A stretch of DNA of 8,215 bases, taken from Thermoanaerobacteraceae bacterium. Its GTDB lineage: Bacteria; Bacillota; Desulfotomaculia; Desulfotomaculales; Ammonificaceae. The stretch covers positions 1 to 8,215 of the forward strand of contig JASEJH010000056.1 in the NCBI GenBank assembly GCA_030016455.1, read 5' to 3'. Numbering within the stretch: the first letter of the stretch is position 1; each line of letters opens with the position of its first letter. The position numbers were made by a program, and so were the translations under genes. Positions 1 to 5,059 of this stretch are shown here, in pieces. The notes beneath the pieces are model-generated. The model had not been told where the DNA came from. It saw nothing but the letters and a program-made list of their open reading frames with translations, and did no database searches.

Positions 1-11
1 AAGAAGTCTTT

Positions 12-28
12 CAAGGGGGACCCCCTTG
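12..28. repeat. Perfect 17-nt palindrome at the upstream edge
   Basis: Two 8-nt arms (CAAGGGGG and CCCCCTTG) flank a single central A. As RNA it could fold into a stem with a three-nucleotide loop. No T-run follows, so it is not a typical intrinsic terminator. All three + frames crossing it stop soon afterwards (TAA 29-31, TAG 37-39, TAA 42-44). It could therefore lie in the last codons of an upstream gene, but I cannot tell which frame is real, or whether any is. Confidence 0.5.
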
Positions 29-78
29 TAAACCAGTAGAATAAAGAGGCCATCGCCGCCAGACTCGCCGGCAAACAG

Positions 79-1041
79 GTGAAACGCGAACACGTGATCA
101 TCGCGGCGCTGGTCATCGCCCTGTTGGCAGTGCTCTACTTCGGCTGGATGTACCTGAACCGCACCAGCCCGGTGGAAGGGTTAAAAGCCGCGGTGCTGCC
201 GGTGCGCCAGCCCAAGTGGGTAGCGACCATCTACGGCGAAGGGAACGTTTTCCTGCGGCAGCCCCGCAAGGTTTATGTGCACAACAGCCAGATTTACGTC
301 TCCGATACCGCGAATCACCGGGTGGTGGTCTTTGACTACAACGGGCATTACCTGCGCAAGTTCGGCGACGTCGCGGACAAGAAGAGCCGGTTGATGTACC
401 CCTACGGGGTGGCGGTGGTAGGAAACGAGATTTACGTCGCCGACGCGGGCCTGATGAAGGTGGCCGTACTCGACCCCAACGGAAAGTTCAAGCGGTACTT
501 TGCGGAAAAGGTCCTGGTAAAACCGGTGGACGTAGTTTACTACCAGAACAGGTTCTACTTCACCGACGTCGGCCGCCAGCAGGTGGTGGTCGTGGACCGT
601 TCCGGCAAGGAGGTTCTGGCGATCGGCAAGTACGGGCGGGATGAAGGCGGCGAATTTTACTACCCGAACGGGATTGCCGTAGCGCCCGACGGCCGGATCC
701 TCGTAGCCGATACGAACAACAGCCGGGTGCAGGTCTTTGACGAGCAGGGCAAATTCCTGGAGATCTGGGCGGGAGATCTCGCCAAGCGCGAGGGGTACTT
801 CGCCGCCCCTTCGAGCATCGCCCTGGATAAGCGAGGCAACGTGTACGTGGCCGATCCGCTGTGCAAGCGGGTGAGCATCCTCGACCGGAAAGGAAAGCTG
901 TTCAACGCCGCGCAGCAGGTCGGACCGCCGGAGGAGAGGGACAGCCTCTCCCTTCCCTGGGGGATCTGGATTGACGATAAGCAGCGGCTTTACGTGGCGG
1001 ATTACGGTCTTTCGCGGTTAGTCATTTACGACCTCAAGTAG
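79..1041 (+). CDS. Membrane-anchored six-bladed NHL-repeat beta-propeller protein (propeller 1)
   Basis: A 320-residue protein. Residues 7-26 are a hydrophobic helix after a short basic start (MKREH), giving an N-terminal membrane anchor with the rest outside the cell. Six NHL-type repeats follow at about 60-95, 106-141, 147-184, 195-231, 241-276 and 292-320. Each has the pattern P-x-G-[IV]-x-V, then [IVL]-[YLF]-V-[AS]-D, then R-[VQ]-x-V-[FL]-D and a G-K turn. The clearest is at 195-231 (PNGIAVAPDG, LVADTNNSR). NHL propellers usually serve as binding or scaffold domains, and some relatives are lyases; no catalytic site is evident. There is no CXXCH and only one cysteine (C262), so it does not bind heme c. 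The GTG start has no convincing Shine-Dalgarno sequence and is the weakest start call here; the preceding in-frame stop is TAG 37-39. The gene lies 84 nt upstream of the hexaheme cytochrome gene and has a paralogue at 4099. Function beyond the fold is unknown. Confidence 0.88.
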   Translation: MKREHVIIAALVIALLAVLYFGWMYLNRTSPVEGLKAAVLPVRQPKWVATIYGEGNVFLRQPRKVYVHNSQIYVSDTANHRVVVFDYNGHYLRKFGDVADKKSRLMYPYGVAVVGNEIYVADAGLMKVAVLDPNGKFKRYFAEKVLVKPVDVVYYQNRFYFTDVGRQQVVVVDRSGKEVLAIGKYGRDEGGEFYYPNGIAVAPDGRILVADTNNSRVQVFDEQGKFLEIWAGDLAKREGYFAAPSSIALDKRGNVYVADPLCKRVSILDRKGKLFNAAQQVGPPEERDSLSLPWGIWIDDKQRLYVADYGLSRLVIYDLK

Positions 1042-1064
1042 CAGAGCCCGGCTTCAGGTGGGTA

Positions 1065-1090
1065 AACCCTGACCCCTTGGGGTGAGGGTT
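1065..1090 (+). repeat. Inverted repeat (hairpin) between propeller 1 and the hexaheme cytochrome gene
   Basis: Arms AACCCT-g-ACCCC and GGGGT-g-AGGGTT are complementary except for one G/G mismatch, around a TT centre; a realistic fold has a CTTG loop. The stem is GC-rich and starts 24 nt after the propeller stop. An A-rich stretch follows rather than a T-run, so a full intrinsic terminator is unlikely. It could be an mRNA-processing, pausing or 3'-end-stabilising element that lets the cytochrome be expressed at a different level from the propeller. Confidence 0.55.
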
Positions 1091-1110
1091 AAAGATAAAG
1101 ACGCGCCGGA

Positions 1111-1120
1111 AAGGAGGTGA
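1111..1120 (+). promoter_or_regulatory. Strong ribosome binding site setting the hexaheme cytochrome start
   Basis: AAGGAGGTGA is a near-perfect anti-16S complement placed 5 nt before ATG 1126. An in-frame GTG at 1117 lies inside this motif and so cannot be the start. ATG 1126 gives a clean signal peptide. Confidence 0.85.
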
Positions 1121-1125
1121 ATACG

Positions 1126-2175
1126 ATGAGCAGGGCGAAATTGTATTTGATCCTTGCGGTGGCGCTGGTTGTCAGCCTGGCGTTTGCGGCGCCGGCTTTT
1201 GCCTGGACCCACGGGCAGTTTTCCGCCACCACCGACGCCTGCGCCGGCTGCCACGTGGCCCACGCCGCCCAGGCGCCGAAACTCTTAAAGGTTGGGCCGA
1301 CCCAGACGCACTTCTGCTTCCTCTGCCATGGTGACGGCGGCACGAGCGCCCCGTACGACGTCAAAACTGGCAAAACCGTGGTAGGAGCAACCGTTTATGC
1401 CTCCACCGCCGGCGGCTTTGTCGATCAGCAAGGAACTTCTCTTACCTCGCGCCACAACGTCTGGGGATTCTCCCTCACAGATCCAACCCCTGAAACCGGC
1501 GACCCGGACCAGGGCGCAGGCACAACCGGGCCATCTTTCGTCCCGGGTAGTCCCAACACGTTCGGCGGCAACGGCTTTGTCTGTGCCTCCTGTCACGACC
1601 CGCACGACGGCGGTACCGTACCGGACGCCAGCGGCATCGTCACCGGCAGCGCAACCACGCCCAACCCGCGGCTTTTGCGTCGGAGCATCACCGTCGGTAG
1701 TGCTACTTACAGTGGTCTATACGTATCCTTCAAGTTCGAGACGGTGGGCACGTTTACCTACGGCACTCCGTCAGTTGCTTCGGGTGTCTACCGGGTAATC
1801 GAGTACCTATCCGGGAGCACGAACTGGTGCGGTGCCTGCCACAACAAGTTTAACACGCGCGAAGGCTCCGGATCCACTGCGGACGCGTGGGGGATGTACC
1901 GGCATGCTTTTGAGGTGCCGCTTGCGAGTCCTAACGTAAGAAATCCTAACCCGCCGACCAATGTAACCTTCAGCGGTACACCACTGGAGACCGGAAGCAA
2001 GATCGCCTGCTTGAGCTGCCACCGGGCGCACAGCAGCACGGTAGCGGTAGCCGGCTGGGCGTCGAGCTGGCCGCGCTCCGAGGGGGGCACCAGCACCACT
2101 TCAGCGCTGCTCAGAATGGACAACCGCGGTGTCTGTTACAACTGTCACGGCGCAGCGCAGTACAACCTGCCGTAG
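1126..2175 (+). CDS. Exported hexaheme c-type cytochrome
   Basis: 349 residues. Residues 1-26 form a signal peptide with hydrophobic core 6-21 and AFA/W cleavage after A26. Six CXXCH heme c sites lie at 39-43 (CAGCH), 64-68 (CFLCH), 153-157 (CASCH), 235-239 (CGACH), 295-299 (CLSCH) and 337-341 (CYNCH). Seven non-motif histidines (H29, 46, 62, 110, 160, 260, 302) could supply distal ligands. Motif spacing resembles doubled-CXXCH-type cytochromes, but two long heme-free stretches (69-152 and 158-234) look beta-rich, with alternating T/S/V/Y/F, and may form a separate folded insert. The expected role is electron transfer outside the cytoplasmic membrane; partners are unknown. The gene follows propeller 1 by 84 nt and is followed by a strong hairpin. 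The octaheme protein at 2481 is a paralogue; this copy ends at QYNLP and lacks the paralogue's C-terminal heme tail. It ends in a double stop, TAG TAA. No known gene name is assigned. Confidence 0.93.
   Translation: MSRAKLYLILAVALVVSLAFAAPAFAWTHGQFSATTDACAGCHVAHAAQAPKLLKVGPTQTHFCFLCHGDGGTSAPYDVKTGKTVVGATVYASTAGGFVDQQGTSLTSRHNVWGFSLTDPTPETGDPDQGAGTTGPSFVPGSPNTFGGNGFVCASCHDPHDGGTVPDASGIVTGSATTPNPRLLRRSITVGSATYSGLYVSFKFETVGTFTYGTPSVASGVYRVIEYLSGSTNWCGACHNKFNTREGSGSTADAWGMYRHAFEVPLASPNVRNPNPPTNVTFSGTPLETGSKIACLSCHRAHSSTVAVAGWASSWPRSEGGTSTTSALLRMDNRGVCYNCHGAAQYNLP
1198..1283 (+). repeat. 86-bp near-identical repeat, copy 1 (in the hexaheme gene)
   Basis: This segment encodes the end of the signal peptide through the first heme motif and PKL. 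It matches 2553-2638 at 83 of 86 positions by my count. Only one of the three differences changes the protein (Ser/Thr at residue 33). Flanking parts of the two genes are clearly more diverged, including at third codon positions. Confidence 0.85.
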
Positions 2176-2183
2176 TAACTCTA

Positions 2184-2220
2184 TCCTCAGGGAGGGGTAA
2201 GAATACCCCCTCCCTGAGGA
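2184..2220 (+). terminator. Strong hairpin after the hexaheme gene, possible terminator
   Basis: Arms TCCTCAGGGAGGGGTA and TACCCCCTCCCTGAGGA pair with one bulged C around an AGAA tetraloop, starting 8 nt after the stop codon. The stem is long and very stable. The bases after it (ATCTTGC) are not a real T-run, so termination may be inefficient. A role in protecting the transcript's 3' end is equally plausible. Position directly after the stop and before an AT-rich promoter-like gap supports an operon boundary. Confidence 0.55.
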
Positions 2221-2284
2221 ATCTTGCTACCGGTTCGTTAGAGTTGCCGGTTAATTTTTAGCCACTCTGAACCCATATTTTAGA

Positions 2285-2301
2285 AACAATGTCACAATGT
2301 T
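2285..2301. promoter_or_regulatory. Operator-like imperfect palindrome
   Basis: AACAATGTCACAATGTT is a 17-nt inverted repeat centred on C2293 in which seven of eight base pairs match. It also contains two head-to-tail copies of ACAATGT. It lies 57 nt upstream of the proposed -35 box, where an activator could bind. The size and symmetry fit a dimeric helix-turn-helix regulator site. I do not recognise the exact consensus of any named regulator, and a chance match in AT-rich DNA is possible. Confidence 0.35.
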
Positions 2302-2358
2302 GAATTTTACCGTTCTTTTAGAGTTTTTTAGATATTATGTCGTATTGTTGCTTTAGTC

Positions 2359-2387
2359 TTGAGCGTGCTCCGTCTCTGGTTTAAAAT
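2359..2387 (+). promoter_or_regulatory. Candidate sigma-A promoter for the octaheme cytochrome gene
   Basis: TTGAGC (-35, 2359-2364) and TAAAAT (-10, 2382-2387) are separated by exactly 17 nt. They match the consensus at four and five of six positions. The predicted transcript would start near 2394, giving a leader of just under 90 nt before the GTG start at 2481. The location, in an AT-rich gap after a strong hairpin, supports the call. Confidence 0.5.
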
Positions 2388-2461
2388 AAGTTCCAGGAAG
2401 AACTGACCTAAACATAACAACTAACTGAACAGCGCTTGGAATCCCCTTTAATGCCGGAGGG

Positions 2462-2470
2462 AAGGGGGTG
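2462..2470 (+). promoter_or_regulatory. Ribosome binding site setting the octaheme cytochrome start
   Basis: AAGGGGGTG lies 10 nt before GTG 2481. Upstream in-frame starts (TTG 2436, ATG 2451) have no Shine-Dalgarno sequence and would put a polar, charged stretch before the signal peptide. GTG 2481 gives MNKTR followed by the hydrophobic core, matching the paralogue at 1126 residue for residue in length up to the cleavage site. Confidence 0.65.
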
Positions 2471-2480
2471 TAAAGAAAAG

Positions 2481-3725
2481 GTGAACAAAACAAGAGCAAT
2501 CGTGCTGGTCACCGCAACCCTGGTCTGCCTGCTGGCCTTTGCCGCGCCGGCCTTTGCCTGGACCCACGGGCAGTTTACCGCCACCACCGACGCCTGCGCC
2601 GGCTGCCACGTCGCCCACGCCGCCCAGGCACCGAAACTACTGAAAGCAGGCCCGACGCAGACGCAGTTTTGTTACCTCTGCCACGGCGACGGTGCCATCA
2701 GCGCCCCGTACGACATCAAGGACGGCAAAACCTCCGACGGAACCAACACTTATCCTTCCACCGCCGGTGGTTTCGAAAGGTGGTGGGATGGCAGCCAGTA
2801 CCGAACGGTGACTTCACGGCACAACGTCTGGGGACTCGTAGGTGAAAGCGGGTCGGTCATTGACGAAACCTATAAGGTCTTCCAGATCCCGGGCGGCAGC
2901 GGTACAAACCAGATTGGCGGTGACGGTTTCGTCTGCAGCTCTTGCCACGACCCGCACGACGGCGGCAGGACACCGAACGCGCAGGGCTTCATTGTCGGTA
3001 GTTCAACCCAGGCCAACCCGCGGCTGCTCCGCCGGAGCATTACCGTCATAGACAGCACTTACACCGACCTTTACGTCTCGTTCAAGGTGGCAACGGTCGG
3101 CACATTCACCTACCAAGGAGTAAGCTCGGGCGTATACCGGGTGATCGCATACGCCAGAGATTATCCGGGAGGTGATTCCGGCGATTACAATGCCGGCAGC
3201 ACGCGGTGGTGCGGCGCCTGTCATAACAAGTTCCAGGTTGACGATAAAGACGTGCCGGATACCACCCACGCATCGGCCGGGCCCGGCCACGCCGTATACT
3301 ATTACGGGATGCACCGCCACCCGGTGAACGTGCCGCACGCCCTGCTCCCGAGCACGGCCGACGGGAGTATAGAAACCGGTACGCCGCTTGAGACCCCGAC
3401 AGCTGCTAAAACCGGTTGCGGCACCTGCCACCCCGACATAGGTGGTACGCTCACGGGTCACACGGTCGGCAACCTGGGTTGTCTCACCTGTCACCGGGCG
3501 CACGGCACAACAGCCACTATGACCGGCTGGGCTACAAGCTGGCCGCGTGACAATGAGATCGGCGGCACCAGCAATACATCCGCACTTTTACGCATGAACA
3601 GCCGCGGCATCTGCTACAACTGCCACGGCGCCGGGCAGTACAACTGCTGGAACGACACGCGCTTTGATGGTGTCGTTGGTGCAGCGGATGGTGTTCCCGA
3701 TTGCGGTGACTGCCACAACGGTTAG
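2481..3725 (+). CDS. Exported octaheme c-type cytochrome, paralogue of the hexaheme protein
   Basis: 414 residues from GTG 2481. Residues 1-26 form a signal peptide with AFA/W cleavage. Eight CXXCH motifs lie at 39-43, 64-68, 152-156, 244-248, 313-317 (CGTCH), 334-338, 378-382 and 408-412 (CGDCH). Hemes 1-4, 6 and 7 align with the six of the hexaheme protein. Heme 5 comes with an inserted His-rich segment (H263, 270, 278, 280, 286). Heme 8 sits on a C-terminal extension whose last motif ends two residues before the stop. Eleven non-motif histidines are present, and six are shared with the paralogue (H29, 46, 114, 159, 280, 341). Expected role: multi-step electron transfer outside the membrane. 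The gene probably has its own promoter in the AT-rich gap upstream. A 19-bp tandem duplication covers its last codons and stop. C16 in the signal peptide is not in a proper lipobox, so a lipoprotein is unlikely. No gene symbol can be assigned. Confidence 0.93.
   Translation: MNKTRAIVLVTATLVCLLAFAAPAFAWTHGQFTATTDACAGCHVAHAAQAPKLLKAGPTQTQFCYLCHGDGAISAPYDIKDGKTSDGTNTYPSTAGGFERWWDGSQYRTVTSRHNVWGLVGESGSVIDETYKVFQIPGGSGTNQIGGDGFVCSSCHDPHDGGRTPNAQGFIVGSSTQANPRLLRRSITVIDSTYTDLYVSFKVATVGTFTYQGVSSGVYRVIAYARDYPGGDSGDYNAGSTRWCGACHNKFQVDDKDVPDTTHASAGPGHAVYYYGMHRHPVNVPHALLPSTADGSIETGTPLETPTAAKTGCGTCHPDIGGTLTGHTVGNLGCLTCHRAHGTTATMTGWATSWPRDNEIGGTSNTSALLRMNSRGICYNCHGAGQYNCWNDTRFDGVVGAADGVPDCGDCHNG
2553..2638 (+). 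repeat. 86-bp near-identical repeat, copy 2 (in the octaheme gene)
   Basis: Partner of 1198-1283, with three mismatches in 86 bp by my count. It covers the signal-peptide end, the first heme motif CAGCH, the VAH ligand histidine and the PKL motif. Near-identity at silent positions stands out against the rest of the two genes. Confidence 0.85.
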
Positions 3726-3748
3726 TCTATGCCACAGCGGTTAGTCTA
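3711..3748 (+). repeat. 19-bp tandem repeat across the octaheme stop codon
   Basis: TGCCACARCGGTTAGTCTA occurs twice, head to tail with no spacer (3711-3729 and 3730-3748), with one A/G difference. Copy 1 encodes the CH-N-G end of the last heme motif and the stop codon. Copy 2 lies wholly in the 3' untranslated region. Because 19 is not a multiple of three, the copy is not an in-frame coding repeat. Confidence 0.9.
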
Positions 3749-3798
3749 ATCTGTGCGGCAAACATGTGGTGAATCAGAATAGCGGATTAGTCAGACAA

Positions 3799-3842
3799 AG
3801 CGGGAAGGCTGCCGGAAAAGTTTGACCACGGGCCTTCCCGCT
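3799..3842 (+). terminator. Strong hairpin downstream of the octaheme gene, possible terminator
   Basis: Eleven-nucleotide arms AGCGGGAAGGC and GCCTTCCCGCT match perfectly. Three further CCG/CGG pairs form inside after a two-base bulge. The loop is about 14 nt. The bases after it (CCAATTTATCC) contain only a short TTTA, so an efficient intrinsic terminator is not certain. Its position 73 nt after the stop, before an AT-rich gap, fits the end of the octaheme transcript. Confidence 0.55.
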
Positions 3843-4084
3843 CCAATTTATCCAAAAATTAGGAAAAGTCAGCAAGCTGGTACTGCCTGGCATCGCTATA
3901 CAATAAAGGTTTTTGGCTAACTGAGCGGTAGACGCTCGAAAAGGTCTTCTGTCCCTGTATATTATTTATTGAAAGGACTTTGTTTCTGTAAAATTTTACT
4001 GGTAAAAAGTAACCGTAAAAGCAGGCAGGATTTGTTTACCGGCCGGCGAAAAGAATTATAGGCTTGAATTATAAAGCTGCTGAA

Positions 4085-4090
4085 AAAGGA
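4085..4090 (+). promoter_or_regulatory. Ribosome binding site setting the GTG start of propeller 2
   Basis: AAGGAG lies 8 nt before GTG 4099. An ATG overlaps two bases earlier (4097) but is out of frame and reaches a stop after four codons, so the GTG is the start. Confidence 0.8.
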
Positions 4091-4098
4091 GCACAAAT

Positions 4099-5043
4099 GT
4101 GGCAACCCTGAGCCGGAAACAGCTTTACTTCGGCGTTGCGGCAATGGTAGTCGTGGCGGCAATTTCCGGCTGGTTGGTTTACCTTAAACAACAGGAAAGG
4201 CTGGCCTCGGCTCAAGTTCTGCCCGGCGGCGTAGTCCGGGTTATCGCCGGGAAACCGGGAAAGGAACTGAGCATTCCGCTTGACGTGGCGGTAGCGCCCA
4301 ACGGCAAGCTTTTTGTGGCCGATGCCGGTAACGGCCGGGTGCAGGTCTTCTCCCGCTGGGGCCGGCAAAAGGGTTTTTTGGGCGGGGAAGATGCTTCCTT
4401 TACGTACCCCAACACCGTGGCTGTTGATACTTACGGTCAGGTGTACGTGGGCGAGTTCAACACCGGGCAAATCAGGATCTTCTCCCCTAAGGGAGAGTTG
4501 CTCCGGACCTTTGACAGCCGTACCGCAGGAGTGCCGCTCGCGCCGCTGGACCTGGCGGTTGACGAAAAAGGAAACCTGTTCGTTGCTGACCGGCAGGGCG
4601 CAATTTTGGTTCTGGACCGGCAGGGGCGCATCCGCCAGCGGTTTGACCGGATCGAGGGCGCCTCGCTGGAGACTTTGTCTTACCCGAACGGCATTGCCGT
4701 GGATGCGGCGGGGAAGATCCTGGTGGCCGACAGCGGCAACCAGCGGCTCTTGCTTCTCAGCGCGAAAGGCAAGCTCCTGAAGGAAATCCACGGCGGGGGG
4801 ATGACCCACCCGCGCGGGGTTGGCTTTTTTGGGGAAGATTACATCGTCGCCGCCGACACCTTCAACCACCAGCTCCTGGTCTTTGACCGCCAGGGGAAAA
4901 TGGTGAAAAGAGTACAGGTTACCAACCAGCCGGGGTTAAGCTTCATCATGCCCCACGGGCTTTGCGTCCACAAGGGGCAGGTTTACGTAGCCGACAGGGC
5001 GCACCACATCGTCGTCGTTTTCGGGAAAGAGCTGAAGCAGTGA
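4099..5043 (+). CDS. Membrane-anchored six-bladed NHL-repeat beta-propeller protein (propeller 2)
   Basis: 314 residues. Residues 10-28 form one hydrophobic helix after a basic start (SRKQ), predicting an N-terminal anchor with an external propeller. Six NHL-like repeats lie at about 58-93, 102-139, 148-183, 195-230, 237-271 and 284-310. Motifs include LFVADAGNGRVQVF (72-85), YPNGIAVDAAGKILVAD (195-211) and VYVADRAHHIVVVF (295-308). It has the same architecture as propeller 1 (79-1041), and the best-conserved blade is the fourth in both. It is heme-free, with one cysteine (C289). The gene heads a probable operon: its TGA is 16 nt before the ATG of the FN3/Ig-like protein, and the decaheme gene follows in the same direction. 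Role inferred: a surface scaffold or docking protein for the cytochromes. A sugar- or peptide-binding propeller unrelated to electron transfer is the main alternative. Confidence 0.9.
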   Translation: MATLSRKQLYFGVAAMVVVAAISGWLVYLKQQERLASAQVLPGGVVRVIAGKPGKELSIPLDVAVAPNGKLFVADAGNGRVQVFSRWGRQKGFLGGEDASFTYPNTVAVDTYGQVYVGEFNTGQIRIFSPKGELLRTFDSRTAGVPLAPLDLAVDEKGNLFVADRQGAILVLDRQGRIRQRFDRIEGASLETLSYPNGIAVDAAGKILVADSGNQRLLLLSAKGKLLKEIHGGGMTHPRGVGFFGEDYIVAADTFNHQLLVFDRQGKMVKRVQVTNQPGLSFIMPHGLCVHKGQVYVADRAHHIVVVFGKELKQ

Positions 5044-5059
5044 GGGAGGCTCGCAGAGA

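Larger units (their letters stand above)
2221..2480 (+). other. AT-rich intergenic region between the two paralogous cytochrome genes
   Basis: Together with the preceding hairpin this makes a non-coding gap of about 305 nt. Base composition changes abruptly from GC-rich coding DNA to AT-rich sequence with several T-runs. It holds a weak ACCGG/CCGGT inverted repeat at its start, the operator-like palindrome at 2285-2301, the promoter candidate at 2359-2387 and the cytochrome leader with its ribosome binding site. I see no small ORF with its own ribosome binding site and no recognisable riboswitch core. Confidence 0.6.
3749..4098 (+). other. Intergenic region upstream of the second propeller operon
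   Basis: The gap between the octaheme stop and the GTG at 4099 is 373 nt. The first part is GC-mixed and contains the hairpin at 3799-3842. The rest is strongly AT-rich. Isolated promoter-like hexamers occur (TACAAT 3899-3904, TATTAT 3960-3965, TTGAAA 3969-3974, TATAAA 4070-4075), but no pair has both good matches and 16-18 nt spacing, so I do not call a promoter. A small GAGCG/CGCTC stem lies at 3923-3937. No RNA gene or ORF with its own ribosome binding site is seen. Confidence 0.55.

Noticed and set aside
1397..1798. + strand reading frame of 133 codons inside the hexaheme gene
   Set aside because: It is a shifted-frame shadow, rich in P, R, S and T, within a well-supported cytochrome gene.
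2173..2300. Frameshifted remnant of the octaheme-type C-terminal tail after the hexaheme stop
   Set aside because: In all three frames the DNA after TAG 2173 shows no second CXXCH motif and no similarity to the octaheme tail. A simple frameshift does not explain the shorter protein.
2176..2435. Cyclic-di-GMP (GEMM) riboswitch upstream of the cytochrome gene
   Set aside because: Such riboswitches are known before multiheme cytochrome genes, so I looked here and in the gaps at 3726-4098 and 6776-6876. I saw no conserved core.
2436..2480. Fifteen-residue N-terminal extension of the octaheme protein from TTG 2436 or ATG 2451
   Set aside because: No Shine-Dalgarno sequence precedes these starts, and they would add a polar segment before the signal peptide. 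GTG 2481 aligns exactly with the paralogue.
4069..4869. Antisense reading frame of 266 codons
   Set aside because: It is opposite the clear NHL propeller gene, with no ribosome binding site or domain visible.
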